Numbered from the stretch's first letter, positions 1 to 10,751 are shown. The stretch: DNA of 64,000 bases from Gammaproteobacteria bacterium (GCA_021773335.1 JAJFKG010000006.1:35409-99408), one strand, 5' to 3'. A program made the numbers and translations. Notes: generated from the letters alone by a model not told the origin.

Positions 1-1294
<1,294 letters not shown>

Positions 1295-1301
1295 TCAGGC
1301 C

Positions 1302-1598
1302 TTAGCCTTCAACAACACCCATGATATCCTCTTCACGCATAACCACGATCTCTTGACCATCGACCTTGACTTCGGTGCCAGCGTATTTACCAAATAAAAT
1401 CTTGTCGCCTTTCTGGACGTCAAGCGCGCGAACATCGCCATTATCGAGGGCCTTACCTGGGCCAACGGCAACGACAACACCACGTGATGGTTTTTCTGTT
1501 GCGCTATCGGGGATCACAATCCCACCGGCGCTTTTACGCTCTTCTTCTTCACGACGCACAATAACGCGATCATGCAAAGGGCGAATATTAGTACTCAT
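1302..1598 (-). CDS. groS: 10 kDa co-chaperonin GroES
   Basis: Heptameric lid of the GroEL chamber. The 98-residue product has the full family length: an N-terminal [12 protein letters not shown] strand, the mobile-loop region ([18 protein letters not shown], about residues 21-38) and the C-terminal [13 protein letters not shown]. Start ATG at 1598 is preceded on the minus strand by an AGGAG-type ribosome site. It is the first gene of the groES-groEL operon, behind a leader of about 200 bases holding sigma32-like and sigma70/CIRCE elements. Confidence 0.98.
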   Translation of the reverse strand: MSTNIRPLHDRVIVRREEEERKSAGGIVIPDSATEKPSRGVVVAVGPGKALDNGDVRALDVQKGDKILFGKYAGTEVKVDGQEIVVMREEDIMGVVEG

Positions 1599-1701
1599 GC
1601 TCTATACTCCTGTTGCATTAACAAAAATAAAGTTAAATCCTGAAAAAATCCCATGCTTGCTACACCATTCGTCATGATTACTAGCTAAACACTGCCGCTT
1701 A

Positions 1702-1729
1702 ATATGTGGCAAACTCACGATTTTTCAAG
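1702..1729 (-). promoter_or_regulatory. Sigma32-type heat-shock promoter of groESL
   Basis: On the minus strand CTTGAAA (1729-1723) is followed after exactly 13 bases by CCACATAT (1709-1702). This matches the sigma32 (RpoH) consensus CTTGAAA-N13-CCCCATNT closely. Expected transcription start is near 1695, about 95 bases before the groES ATG. Confidence 0.75.
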
Positions 1730-1801
1730 GGTAACTACAAAGCAGTGTGCCGAATTATCGTTCAATCAATTGATTTTTATAAAAAAAATCAAAAAACACG
1801 A

Positions 1802-1828
1802 TTAGCACTCTCACTTATCGAGTGCTAA
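1802..1828. promoter_or_regulatory. CIRCE operator (HrcA binding site)
   Basis: A perfect inverted repeat TTAGCACTC-N9-GAGTGCTAA, identical to the CIRCE consensus bound by the repressor HrcA. It starts exactly at the -10 box of the sigma70-like promoter at 1828-1855 and so would cover its transcription start. hrcA itself is not in this window. Confidence 0.93.
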
Positions 1829-1855
1829 TGATAACGATATAATCAATAGAGTCAA
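1828..1855 (-). promoter_or_regulatory. Sigma70-type promoter overlapped by CIRCE
   Basis: Minus-strand -35 TTGACT (1855-1850), a 16-base spacer and -10 TATCAT (1833-1828). The -10 box shares one base with the CIRCE palindrome, the usual geometry for HrcA repression. It would give a long groES leader that runs through the downstream sigma32 promoter. Confidence 0.6.
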
Positions 1856-1954
1856 GTCACCTTTAACCAAAATGGCGCGTACCCTTGGCATGGTTACTGT
1901 TAAAATTTCACGGCTAGGGTAAAATCGCTCATCCGTTGCTAAGCAGGCCACAAT

Positions 1955-3808
1955 ATGTTCAAAAAAAACGCTTTGTTAATACTATTGGTAGCCATATTCA
2001 TGGCTAGCAGCCTAGTGAGCATGGTGACCCAGGCACAAAATCAGCCCAAAAATACTAAAAAAGAACCCTTACCAATCAATCAGGCCTTCGCTTTCACTGC
2101 TAAGGTTGAACCTCCGAATACCTTAGTCCTGCATTGGAAAATGGCCCCTGGCTATTACCTTTACCGCGATCGTTTTCATTTCAAACGTATCAAGCCACAA
2201 AATGCTTATCTCGCAAACCAAGACTTACCTCCAGGCTTAACGCGCAAAGATGATATCGTGGGTACGTATCAAGTTTATATGCAGCAACTATCACTACCGT
2301 TAACAATTCTCAATAACCAAGGCAACACAAGCAGCATTGAAGTTGATTACCAAGGATGTTCCGACGCTGGTTTTTGTTATCCGCCCACACGCAGATTAGT
2401 CTCTTTTGATCCCGCTGATATCAGCAGCAAATCGATTACCATCAAAGAGGTTGAACCTGCTAACCAGCAAACTATACCCATTAGCCAGCAAGATAAAGTC
2501 ACGCAGTTACTCTTAAATAAAAGTTGGCTGTGGATTTTATTAGGCTTTTTTGGCTTTGGCCTATTGCTCGCTTTCACCCCTTGCGTGTTACCGATGGTGC
2601 CAATTTTATCGGGAATTATTATCGGTCATGGCGTTAAGATCAGTACCCGCAAAGGTTTCAGTCTTTCGAGCGCTTATGTGCTCGGAATGGCAATCACTTA
2701 CGCCATCGCGGGTGTCATCGTGGCATCGATCGGTAGCGGCATACAAGCGGCACTACAAAATGCTTGGGTACTTGGCATCTTCAGTTTGGTATTCGTGTTG
2801 CTCGCCCTATCCTTGTTTGGTGTTTATAGCCTACATTTACCGCAACGTTGGCAAGAGCGCATCACGAATGTCAGCCACCGCCAAAAAAGTGGAACCTACA
2901 TCGGCGTTGCTGTCATGGGCTGCCTCTCGACATTAATAGTCTCGCCTTGCGTTACAGCGCCTTTGGTAGGTGTGCTTGCGTATATTGCACAAACAGGAAA
3001 TATGTTACTCGGTGGATTAACCCTATTCATCATGGCACTTGGTATGGGTTTGCCATTGTTAATAATCGGTACCTTCGGCAGTCAATTTTTACCAAAAGCC
3101 GGGCCATGGACGAATGGTATTAAAGCGTTCTTCGGTGTTTTACTCTTAGCGGTAGCCATCTATCTGCTCGAACGTATTATCCCAGCTCTTGTCGCCATGT
3201 TTTTATGGGCCGCACTCTTAATCATTTCCGCCATCTATATGGGCGCGTTTAATGGCCGCACGACGGGCTGGGGTAAGCTTTGGAAAGGCACCGGTATTAT
3301 TGTAATGATTTACGGCATTGTACTTATGCTTGGCGCCTTCCTCGGTAATACTAACCCATTACACCCTTTGGAAAACTTTCACATTAATCAGCACCAAGGC
3401 CGCAGTTTTGCTGCAACCCGCTCGCATAAAGTGAAATTTACCCGCGTAAAAAGCTATAGCGACCTCCAGCGTGAATTAAACCTCGCTAAGCGTACTGACA
3501 AACCTGTGCTACTCGACTTCTATGCCGATTGGTGTATCGCCTGCAAAGAAATGGAAAAATACACATTCAATGCACCGCAGGTACGTAACCAGCTACAACA
3601 CTTTATATTATTACAGGCGGATGTCACCGCAAATGATGCAATTGATAAGGAATTAGAAAAACGCTTTAATGTCATCGCGCCACCCACCATATTATTTTTG
3701 GCCCCGAACGGCGGTGAAATCCCCAACTCACGTATTGTCGGCGAAATGGGGCCAAAACCATTCTTACAGCAAATCAATAACATATTGTCTAAAGAAAAAA
3801 GGATTTAA
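1955..3808 (+). CDS. dsbD: Thiol:disulfide interchange protein DsbD
   Basis: Inner-membrane protein that moves electrons from cytoplasmic thioredoxin to periplasmic thiol proteins (DsbC/CcmG-type partners). The 617-residue product has the complete three-part layout. An N-terminal signal peptide (about 1-28) leads into the periplasmic alpha domain with the redox pair C135/C141 in CSDAGFC. The membrane beta domain has FTPCVLP (C210) and SPCVTAP (C332). The C-terminal thioredoxin-fold gamma domain has DWCIAC (C527/C530). All six catalytic cysteines are present. The next gene starts 6 bp after the stop, suggesting co-transcription. trxA, the likely electron donor, is near 54.5 kb. Confidence 0.97.
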   Translation: MFKKNALLILLVAIFMASSLVSMVTQAQNQPKNTKKEPLPINQAFAFTAKVEPPNTLVLHWKMAPGYYLYRDRFHFKRIKPQNAYLANQDLPPGLTRKDDIVGTYQVYMQQLSLPLTILNNQGNTSSIEVDYQGCSDAGFCYPPTRRLVSFDPADISSKSITIKEVEPANQQTIPISQQDKVTQLLLNKSWLWILLGFFGFGLLLAFTPCVLPMVPILSGIIIGHGVKISTRKGFSLSSAYVLGMAITYAIAGVIVASIGSGIQAALQNAWVLGIFSLVFVLLALSLFGVYSLHLPQRWQERITNVSHRQKSGTYIGVAVMGCLSTLIVSPCVTAPLVGVLAYIAQTGNMLLGGLTLFIMALGMGLPLLIIGTFGSQFLPKAGPWTNGIKAFFGVLLLAVAIYLLERIIPALVAMFLWAALLIISAIYMGAFNGRTTGWGKLWKGTGIIVMIYGIVLMLGAFLGNTNPLHPLENFHINQHQGRSFAATRSHKVKFTRVKSYSDLQRELNLAKRTDKPVLLDFYADWCIACKEMEKYTFNAPQVRNQLQHFILLQADVTANDAIDKELEKRFNVIAPPTILFLAPNGGEIPNSRIVGEMGPKPFLQQINNILSKEKRI

Positions 3809-3813
3809 CGCGC

Positions 3814-4302
3814 ATGGAACGCAGTAATTATTCTCTAGTAAAAAAATTGGGGTTAATTTTACTGAACACCACTCTACTAATTTACGGTATCCACTCATCC
3901 GCTGAATCACTTAACTTAACACTATCACCAAACTTTCCAATCTCTATGCCTGCTAAAACAGTCAAAAAGAAAAAAACAACAAAACCCTCGGATGATACTC
4001 TCAACGTTATCGCTGCTGTCGAATCATCAAAACAATTAGGCGAGCAGTGCCAAGCATTAGTAGTGTACTGTTATAGTGATAATTTGCTGGGTAAACGCTT
4101 TTCCATCGGGCAATTACCCATGGTGCATCAGCGCTTTGTGACAGATCTTAAAGGCAATAACTATTGTGCACCTGAAAGTATTAGCAGCTGGAACCCCGAT
4201 GCGTGGCGTAGTTTTGTTGGCGCGGAAGAAAACATGTGTAGCCGTTATTTCGCGCAAGCCTGCAAAATGGGTTGTAAAGTGCGATGGCAGCGTAGTCAAT
4301 AA
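3814..4302 (+). CDS. Small Cys-rich exported protein, unknown function
   Basis: 162 residues, not recognised. A hydrophobic stretch at about residues 11-30 ends near SSAES and looks like a Sec signal peptide or anchor. A Lys/Thr-rich linker (KTVKKKKTTK) follows. The C-terminal half holds six cysteines (CQALVVYC, NYCAPE, MCSRYFAQACKMGC) with a tryptophan-rich segment between them, suggesting a compact disulfide-bonded periplasmic domain. It starts 6 bp behind dsbD, which makes a DsbD-dependent redox partner or substrate a reasonable guess. That is inference from position and cysteine content only. Confidence 0.7.
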   Translation: MERSNYSLVKKLGLILLNTTLLIYGIHSSAESLNLTLSPNFPISMPAKTVKKKKTTKPSDDTLNVIAAVESSKQLGEQCQALVVYCYSDNLLGKRFSIGQLPMVHQRFVTDLKGNNYCAPESISSWNPDAWRSFVGAEENMCSRYFAQACKMGCKVRWQRSQ

Positions 4303-4463
4303 ATCCGTATTATTTTTCAAATTTCTTATTAAACAAAACACGTATTATCTATTGTATTCTGTGCAACTTTTGTTTATTTTTAGCTTATCATTAGTTAACA
4401 TCCTTACCCTCTCACGCACCAACCGTTTTAACTATATATCCTGATATCCTGGAAAGCACAATC

Positions 4464-5504
4464 ATGCTAACTATCAATAGCTTCAAAAAACTATATACGG
4501 CTCTTTATAACTCCGATAACGATCCGAAGTTTATTGCAACGTCATTACGCACACCTATCGAACTAACTTATAAAAACCGCGTGCTAACGGTACATGATCC
4601 TAAAAAAGTAATATCTTCATTTTTTCCCAAAAGTCCTCCGCACCAATGCGACAGCACTAAAACACCATTTCGCTATGGAGTACGCACAGATCCGCATCAT
4701 AGTCTTTGGCATGCTGGCCCTATTGCTGATGATAACCACCATCACTTATGCAAATATAACGCTACGTTCGAAGATTTCACCCCTGACGATTTAAATTGCC
4801 TGTTAAAACAAATTGCGACATTCGAAAACGAAATTAAACAAGACGCACAACAGGGTAAAGCAACGAGCTCTTTTACTACAGACGAACGCCATGCAATATG
4901 CCATGATTTTGATAAGTTCCGCCAACAGCATGCCGATGTGCTCGCGCGGTCAATTTACGCAAGAATGGAGCAAGCTTATACACGTACTGTCTATGCTGCC
5001 GCAACCAGCTTCGCCAACACACTTTTGGAAAACGTCTGTAAACCTTGGTTAATTCGTTTTGGTTTACCCACTTATGCGGCATCTATACTGACTATGGGTT
5101 TACAGAGCATGCTCACGTACATGCTGAATACATCAATTGCCGGTGTATTTGGTAACATCACTGCGACGCTATTACGCACGGAAAAAATCAAAGAGGTGTT
5201 ACAGACTATTGGCATACCACCAGCACTCACCACCTTTATTGCAAATACCTTGATCCCCGCTATCGCACTGTTAACAAGCCCTGTTACCATTCTTGAACTT
5301 GGCTTAAGCATAACTGGCGCAATGCTGGGTGCTGCGATAGCTGGCTATGTCGCATTACGTTCCGACGACCAGTTGGAATTTTTGCAACAACGCGAGCGGG
5401 ATCGGGCCGCAATCGCAGAGTGGAAAAAAGCACAACGCGAGCGGGCGGATAGTTCAAAGAGCGCAACAAGTCCGACTCTCTCTCTTTCACCTGGCACTTC
5501 ATAA
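4464..5504 (+). CDS. Hypothetical membrane-associated protein
   Basis: 346 residues, no family recognised. The N-terminal half is soluble-looking, with His-rich and Cys-containing runs (DPHHSLWHAG, DDNHHHLCKY). Residues about 175-305 hold several hydrophobic helices (TSFANTLLENV, SILTMGLQSMLTYML, LIPAIALLTS, GAMLGAAIAGYVAL). The C-terminus is a charged helix (QQRERDRAAIAEWKKAQRER) ending in a Ser/Thr tail. There is no signal peptide. A soluble head, internal hydrophobic hairpins and a charged tail also occur in secreted effectors of intracellular bacteria, but nothing here proves secretion. No operon partner: the gene stands alone between about 160 bp and 180 bp intergenic gaps. Confidence 0.6.
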   Translation: MLTINSFKKLYTALYNSDNDPKFIATSLRTPIELTYKNRVLTVHDPKKVISSFFPKSPPHQCDSTKTPFRYGVRTDPHHSLWHAGPIADDNHHHLCKYNATFEDFTPDDLNCLLKQIATFENEIKQDAQQGKATSSFTTDERHAICHDFDKFRQQHADVLARSIYARMEQAYTRTVYAAATSFANTLLENVCKPWLIRFGLPTYAASILTMGLQSMLTYMLNTSIAGVFGNITATLLRTEKIKEVLQTIGIPPALTTFIANTLIPAIALLTSPVTILELGLSITGAMLGAAIAGYVALRSDDQLEFLQQRERDRAAIAEWKKAQRERADSSKSATSPTLSLSPGTS

Positions 5505-5684
5505 TATTATTAGGTGCAAAATTTATCATTTGCGCAAAACATTGGTGCTTTTATTTTCCAACCAATAAACCTTTGCGGCAAACATGTCGCTATCTTGCAG
5601 CTAACTTCGGCGAACTAGACACCCGTATTTTTTTCAGGCACAATCACCGCAAAATTAATTAGCAACCTTATTTGTGGTAATTTT

Positions 5685-6125
5685 ATGGCCAAAATCTTAG
5701 TCCTAAATGGACCTAATTTAAATCTTTTGGGCAAACGTGAACCAGATGTTTACGGCCCCATTTCTCTGGCTGACATCGACAAAAATCTTGTCCAACTCGC
5801 ACAACAGCTCAAGCATGAACTCAATACCTTACAAAGTAATGCTGAACATGAATTAATCGATGCCATACAAAAAGCCAGCAAAAACAAAATTGATCTTCTC
5901 ATCATTAATCCTGCTGCCTTCACGCATACCAGCATCGCCTTGCGCGATGCCTTGGCCGCAGTGGCTATCCCTTACATAGAAGTACATCTATCTAATATTC
6001 ACGCGCGCGAACCTTTTCGCCAATGTTCTTATTTTTCCGACCAAGCTATCGGTGTTTTATGTGGTTTTGGGGCCAAAGGGTATGAACTCGCCCTCTTGGC
6101 AGCAGATAATTATTTACAACAGTGA
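5685..6125 (+). CDS. aroQ: 3-dehydroquinate dehydratase, type II
   Basis: Third step of the shikimate pathway: dehydration of 3-dehydroquinate to 3-dehydroshikimate, as a cytosolic dodecamer. The 146-residue length is normal for type II enzymes. Motifs are [17 protein letters not shown] at residues 8-24 (active-site loop with Arg and Tyr), [16 protein letters not shown] (substrate Asn and Thr/Ser) and [14 protein letters not shown] (catalytic His region). It lies immediately before accB (6-bp gap), an arrangement common in gammaproteobacteria. Confidence 0.96.
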   Translation: MAKILVLNGPNLNLLGKREPDVYGPISLADIDKNLVQLAQQLKHELNTLQSNAEHELIDAIQKASKNKIDLLIINPAAFTHTSIALRDALAAVAIPYIEVHLSNIHAREPFRQCSYFSDQAIGVLCGFGAKGYELALLAADNYLQQ

Positions 6126-6131
6126 GCAACA

Positions 6132-6596
6132 ATGACCATGGATATAAGAAAAGTTAAAAAACTGATTGAATTAATCGACGAAACCGGTGTCGCCGAAATT
6201 GAAATTCACGAAGGTGAAGAGTCCGTGCGTATTAGCCGCTACGGCAGTGGCGCTGCGGCACCACAAGTTGTCATGGCAGCAGCCGCACCTACGCATGCAC
6301 CAGCCGCCCCCAGCCACGATGCTGCCCCCAACAGTAGTGACAAATCTGATGCTATACCCAATGGCCACACGGTTAATTCGCCTATGGTTGGCACTATGTA
6401 CACCTCTCCCTCACCCGGCGCACCCGTGTTTGTTGACATCGGCCAACACGTCGAAGCCGGTGACACCCTTTGTATTATCGAAGCTATGAAAATGTTCAAC
6501 CAAATCGAAGCCGACAAGGCCGGCATTGTCAAAGCACGTTTGGTCGAAAATGGCCAACCGGTTGAATTTAATCAACCCCTGTTTATCATCGAATAA
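6132..6596 (+). CDS. accB: Biotin carboxyl carrier protein of acetyl-CoA carboxylase
   Basis: Carries the biotin that AccC carboxylates and the AccAD transferase uses to make malonyl-CoA for fatty-acid synthesis. The conserved N-terminal segment [14 protein letters not shown] is followed by an Ala/Pro-rich linker (about residues 48-80) and the C-terminal biotinyl domain with [12 protein letters not shown]; Lys120 is the biotinylation site. 154 residues is typical. An internal ATG two codons later is where many homologues begin, so the first two residues are uncertain. accC follows after 23 bp. Confidence 0.97.
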   Translation: MTMDIRKVKKLIELIDETGVAEIEIHEGEESVRISRYGSGAAAPQVVMAAAAPTHAPAAPSHDAAPNSSDKSDAIPNGHTVNSPMVGTMYTSPSPGAPVFVDIGQHVEAGDTLCIIEAMKMFNQIEADKAGIVKARLVENGQPVEFNQPLFIIE

Positions 6597-6619
6597 TAAC
6601 CATAAAAGAAGAGTACACC

Positions 6620-7957
6620 ATGTTAGAAAAAGTCGTTATTGCTAATCGTGGGGAAATTGCATTACGTATCTTACGCGCGTGCAAAGAATTGGGCATCAAA
6701 ACCGTAGCGGCACATTCGATTTCAGACCGCGATTTAATTCACGTACGCCTGGCTGACGAATCCGTGTGTATCGGTCCCGACATGGTCTCTGAAAGTTATC
6801 TTAATATTCCTGCTGTGATCAGTGCTGCTGAAGTTTCCGATGCGGTTGCCATTCATCCAGGTTATGGTTTCTTGGCAGAAAACGCTAACTTTGCTGAACA
6901 AGTTGAAAAAAGTGGGTTTATTTTTATTGGCCCGAACGCTGATACCATTCGCTTAATGGGTGATAAAGTCTCTGCAATCGATGCCATGCAAGCAGCGGGG
7001 GTACCCTGCGTACCTGGTTCTGGTGGCCCCTTGGGCGAAGATCCTCAAGAAAATCTCGCCATTGCCCGCAACATTGGCTACCCCGTCATTATTAAAGCTG
7101 CTGGCGGCGGCGGTCGTGGCATGCGTGTTGTACACAGCGAAGCCGCATTAACAAATGCCGTTGCCATGACCAAAGCCGAAGCCAGCGCCAGCTTCAATAA
7201 CAGCACCGTATACATGGAAAAATTTCTTGAAAACCCGCGCCATATTGAAATCCAAGTGCTTGCCGACGGCCAAGGTAATGCAATCCATTTAGCTGAACGC
7301 GATTGTTCTTTACAACGCCGCCATCAAAAAGTTGTCGAAGAAGCACCGGCGCCAGGCATTACTGTAGAACAACGACAAAAGATCGGAAAACGCTGCGTCG
7401 ATGCCTGCATCAAAATGAATTATCGTGGCGCAGGGACATTTGAATTTCTATACGAGAACGGCGAATTCTATTTTATTGAAATGAATACACGTATCCAAGT
7501 CGAACACCCCATCACAGAAATGATCACTGGTGTGGATTTAGTTAAGGAGCAATTACGTATTGCTGCTGGTGAAAAGCTACGTTACCAACAAAGTGATATC
7601 AAAATCACAGGTCATGCTATCGAATGTCGGATTAACGCAGAAGACCCTTACAACTTCACCCCTAGCCCCGGCAAAATAAGCATCTTCCATGCGCCTGGTG
7701 GTCCCGGTGTGCGTGTTGATTCGCATGTTTATAGCAGTTACACCGTACCACCACACTACGATTCGTTGATCGGCAAACTCATCGCGCATGGTGAAGACCG
7801 TGCCACCGCCATTGCGCGCATGCGTAATGCCTTAGATGAAATCATCGTTGAAGGCATCAAAACCAATATCCAGTTGCACCAAGATATTATGCGCGACGGC
7901 AACTTCATACAGGGCGGCGTAAATATTCATTACCTTGAAGAAAAACTTAATCTGTAG
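6620..7957 (+). CDS. accC: Acetyl-CoA carboxylase biotin carboxylase subunit
   Basis: ATP-dependent carboxylation of the biotin on AccB. 445 residues, full length. It begins [20 protein letters not shown] (biotin-carboxylase N-domain), has the glycine-rich ATP-grasp loop [12 protein letters not shown] near residue 159, the [19 protein letters not shown] segment and the [16 protein letters not shown] catalytic stretch. It is the last gene of the aroQ-accB-accC operon and converges on the next gene with only 6 bp between stops. Confidence 0.98.
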   Translation: MLEKVVIANRGEIALRILRACKELGIKTVAAHSISDRDLIHVRLADESVCIGPDMVSESYLNIPAVISAAEVSDAVAIHPGYGFLAENANFAEQVEKSGFIFIGPNADTIRLMGDKVSAIDAMQAAGVPCVPGSGGPLGEDPQENLAIARNIGYPVIIKAAGGGGRGMRVVHSEAALTNAVAMTKAEASASFNNSTVYMEKFLENPRHIEIQVLADGQGNAIHLAERDCSLQRRHQKVVEEAPAPGITVEQRQKIGKRCVDACIKMNYRGAGTFEFLYENGEFYFIEMNTRIQVEHPITEMITGVDLVKEQLRIAAGEKLRYQQSDIKITGHAIECRINAEDPYNFTPSPGKISIFHAPGGPGVRVDSHVYSSYTVPPHYDSLIGKLIAHGEDRATAIARMRNALDEIIVEGIKTNIQLHQDIMRDGNFIQGGVNIHYLEEKLNL

Positions 7958-7963
7958 AAAAAC

Positions 7964-9298
7964 TTACGTGTCTTTTTTCAAGAGTATATAACTTGTTGCT
8001 TTGCCACGACCTAGTTTAGTTAGTAGATCTTGCTGTAATAGTACGTTAAGCTCCCTAAGAGCAGTATCATTACTGCAACCAAGCGCCATCGCTGCTTCAC
8101 CTATGGTTATTGTTTTTCTTTGTTCCACAAACTGGTACAAACGCTGCTGCCTTTGCGTCAACGCACTTAATTTATCGGTGGCAAGCTTCTTGTAAAATCT
8201 TATATTGAAGAAATTGGTAGCACTCACCTCTAGCGGAGGATTGTTATTCTGTTGTAATGCTTGCCGCATACGATCAAAGCCACTGCCAACCCGCTCAATG
8301 TAGCCAGCACGATGCAATAGATCAGCAATCAATCTATTCCGTCGCACGCTGCGTTGGCCTAAGCTTGCAATGGTTAATCCATGATATAAGCCACCAGGAT
8401 TTTCAATCTCAATTTTATCTGGGTAAATATGAATATAAATGTGTGAACCATCATAATTATAATCACGATGTACAACAGCGTTGATAACTGCTTCGCGCAG
8501 CGCAACTAGCGGATACTCATGAATTTCTTCATGCACTGGGCTTTGCGCAACAACATTGATAGCGACTGCAGTATGGCGCTGTATGAACGTAAGCGCTTGT
8601 TCTATCTGTTGTATCAAACTACCTTTATAATCTTGCTTATCTATAATAGAAAAACGATCCTGACTTTTGTATCTTACTGCCGTGATATAGCCCTCCGGGT
8701 AGAGTTTTTGGGGTTCTTTGGCAAAGAATAAGATCCCTGTATTGTTAAGCACAAGCTTGCTAGCGTCTTTGTGAGCGACCGATAAACTTTGTAGTACATC
8801 CTGCGCCGGTAACTTAGTTTGAATGTCGCATAGATTGAGAAACTCGTGATAACTCTGTTGGGAAAAGTCACCAGGAAAGCTAAATTTCGGATTTAACGTT
8901 TCATCAAACTGAATTTTGGAGGAATTTGTTATTAAAACAACAATATCATCACGTCTTAATTTTTGCGAGTTAGGTCCCATACGTAAGAAAAACCCATCCT
9001 TACAGCGATAGGGTTTATCCCCACCCTCCGCAACTCGCACTTCAAGGACATTGCCGTAACTAATCAATTCAACTTTAATGCTAGGATCGCAATTATGGGC
9101 AATATCTGTAACCTGGCTTTTTAATTTATTACAAATGTCTATGCCCACAACCTTACCAGCGTCATCAACCCCCAAGTAGACAGAGCCACCTGCTGCATTT
9201 GCAAACGCAACGATTTCTCGGTCTAAATGCGCAAGTTTTTCTTTAAACTCAATTTTATATCCTTCGCCTTGCTGAAGAATTATTTGTAACTCATTCAT
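7964..9298 (-). CDS. AlbA_2-domain / HATPase_c_4 transcriptional regulator (RecG-like family)
   Basis: 444-residue regulator of the family often mis-named 'ATP-dependent DNA helicase RecG-related'. Residues about 10-125 form the AlbA_2 (Schlafen AAA_4) DNA-binding domain (EFKEKLAHLDREIVAFANAAGG, then VYLGVDDAGKVVGI). Residues about 270-345 carry the HATPase_c_4 signature (REAVINAVVHRDYNYDG, IEIENPGGL). The C-terminus is a winged helix (LTQRQQRLYQFV... IGEAAMALGCSNDTALREL). No helicase motifs are present. The start at 9298 is 34 bp from an 11-bp triplicated repeat that could be an autoregulatory operator. The targets are unknown. Confidence 0.85.
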   Translation of the reverse strand: MNELQIILQQGEGYKIEFKEKLAHLDREIVAFANAAGGSVYLGVDDAGKVVGIDICNKLKSQVTDIAHNCDPSIKVELISYGNVLEVRVAEGGDKPYRCKDGFFLRMGPNSQKLRRDDIVVLITNSSKIQFDETLNPKFSFPGDFSQQSYHEFLNLCDIQTKLPAQDVLQSLSVAHKDASKLVLNNTGILFFAKEPQKLYPEGYITAVRYKSQDRFSIIDKQDYKGSLIQQIEQALTFIQRHTAVAINVVAQSPVHEEIHEYPLVALREAVINAVVHRDYNYDGSHIYIHIYPDKIEIENPGGLYHGLTIASLGQRSVRRNRLIADLLHRAGYIERVGSGFDRMRQALQQNNNPPLEVSATNFFNIRFYKKLATDKLSALTQRQQRLYQFVEQRKTITIGEAAMALGCSNDTALRELNVLLQQDLLTKLGRGKATSYILLKKDT

Positions 9299-9331
9299 AA
9301 CAACATTATATTGCAGATCCGTAAATTAAGC

Positions 9332-9375
9332 AAAAATTTGCGGCGTATTTGCGGCGTATTTGCGGCGCAAATTTT
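9332..9375. repeat. Three tandem 11-bp repeats inside an inverted repeat
   Basis: The unit TTTGCGGCGTA occurs at 9337-9347 and 9348-9358, with a third copy differing in its tenth base at 9359-9369. The block is bounded by AAAATTTGCG (about 9333-9342) and its complement CGCAAATTTT (about 9366-9375). It lies between the divergent AlbA_2 regulator and prmA. Spacing at one helical turn suits a cooperative protein-binding site; that role is inferred. Confidence 0.75.
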
Positions 9376-9536
9376 AAGGAAAAAATAAAACTTATAGAAT
9401 TCAAATGGTTAGGCGGGCAAAAAAACTCTGTCAAATCAACAGGTGACGCGTGCTAGCTTATCCTCTCACCCTTGAGGGTACGCGAGGCACAGCTGTGCTA
9501 AACTCTCCTACTTTCGATTTCACAAGAGTGGCTACA

Positions 9537-10421
9537 ATGCCTTGGCAACAACTGACGTTACAAACCGAGCGTGACCGCGCCCAACAAATAGATGATTTAC
9601 TCACGGAATTAGGTGCTTGCGCCGTTACCATTCAAGATGCTGGCGATAATCCTATTTACGAACCCGCGCCGGGCGAGACACCGTTGTGGCAGGACTGTCA
9701 GGTCACTGGTTTATTTACCGCTGACATTCATATCGACGCTATAACGCAGACATTGCGACCCGAGCTTAGTGAAGCAGAAAAACAGAGTCTCAGTTTGAGT
9801 ACCTTGGCCGACCAAGATTGGCAACGTGCTTGGCAAGATGATTTTCACCCCCAGCAATTCGGTGATAATTTATGGATTTGTCCCAGTTGGCAGAACCCTC
9901 CCTGCCCTGAAGCAATCAATATACTGTTAGATCCTGGGCTTGCCTTTGGCAGTGGCTCACACCCGACTACTGCCTTATGTTTAGAATGGCTCGCGCAGCA
10001 TAATCTACAAAACAAACTAGTCATTGATTATGGTTGTGGCTCAGGCATTTTAGCAATTGCCGCCGCCAAACTGGGGGCTCGTCAGGTGTATGCTATCGAT
10101 CATGACCCGCAAGCTTTGCTCGCTACACACAATAATGCGGCTAATAATGACCTCAGCGGTACGCACATCACCACTCTGACTCCCGACCAGATACCCGCAT
10201 TGCAAGCCGATATTCTAATTGCCAATATTGTTGCTAATCCCTTGTGTGAGCTAGCCCCCCGCTTTGCCGAACTGCTAAATCCTGGTGGCAACATCGTATT
10301 ATCAGGCATCTTACCCGATCAAAACGAGCAAATTAGCCACACGTTTGCGGGTCAATTTGTCCTCGATAAACCCATCCAAAAAGATACTTGGCTGCGCGTT
10401 ACAGGGCAAAAACACTGCTAA
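9537..10421 (+). CDS. prmA: Ribosomal protein L11 methyltransferase
   Basis: SAM-dependent methylation of lysines and the N-terminus of ribosomal protein L11. The start is set at the ATG at 9537 because homologues begin MPW-Q-L; an in-frame upstream ATG at 9450 would add 29 unconserved residues. The 294-residue product has the N-terminal substrate-binding domain (EPAPGETPLWQDCQVTGLF), the GLAFGSGSHPTT segment, SAM motif I DYGCGSGILAIAAAKLGA and the catalytic-region motif ANIVANPL. It precedes fis in the same orientation, as in many gammaproteobacteria, but no dusB lies between them. Confidence 0.95.
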   Translation: MPWQQLTLQTERDRAQQIDDLLTELGACAVTIQDAGDNPIYEPAPGETPLWQDCQVTGLFTADIHIDAITQTLRPELSEAEKQSLSLSTLADQDWQRAWQDDFHPQQFGDNLWICPSWQNPPCPEAINILLDPGLAFGSGSHPTTALCLEWLAQHNLQNKLVIDYGCGSGILAIAAAKLGARQVYAIDHDPQALLATHNNAANNDLSGTHITTLTPDQIPALQADILIANIVANPLCELAPRFAELLNPGGNIVLSGILPDQNEQISHTFAGQFVLDKPIQKDTWLRVTGQKHC

Positions 10422-10550
10422 GCCTATGCTCACAAAGGCAATTATGTGTTTCCCACTATTATTTGCGCAATAAAAAGGCAAAAAAAGGCCGTTTGAGCTA
10501 AAAAAGTAGCATATCGGCAACTTTTTTTGCAAAAAAAGTCGATTTTTGAC

Positions 10551-10578
10551 TTGAGTAGTTCGTTACCAGTGCTATAAT
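10551..10578 (+). promoter_or_regulatory. Strong sigma70 promoter upstream of fis
   Basis: -35 TTGAGT (10551-10556), a 16-base spacer and a perfect -10 TATAAT (10573-10578) preceded by TGC (extended -10). AT-rich tracts lie just upstream like an UP element, and the bases after the -10 are GC-rich (GGGCC), a discriminator typical of growth-rate and stringently controlled promoters. The leader to the fis ATG is about 165 bases, in which I see no other clear element. Confidence 0.7.
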
Positions 10579-10751
10579 GGGCCTTCCTTGTTCAAAGGGT
10601 CACTAACATTAGAGACTTAAGAGCTAAAGGAATTAGCGGGTAAGATGCCTAGCGATTTTCGGATTGTGAAGTAACTTACCAGAACATTGGGATGTTACAA
10701 CAAAACAACAATTGTACAACCTTCTAATGGATGAGAGAGAGCAAAACGCCA

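Noticed and set aside
9450..9536. Upstream start for prmA adding 29 residues
   Set aside because: The added residues are unconserved and homologues begin at the MPWQQL methionine at 9537.
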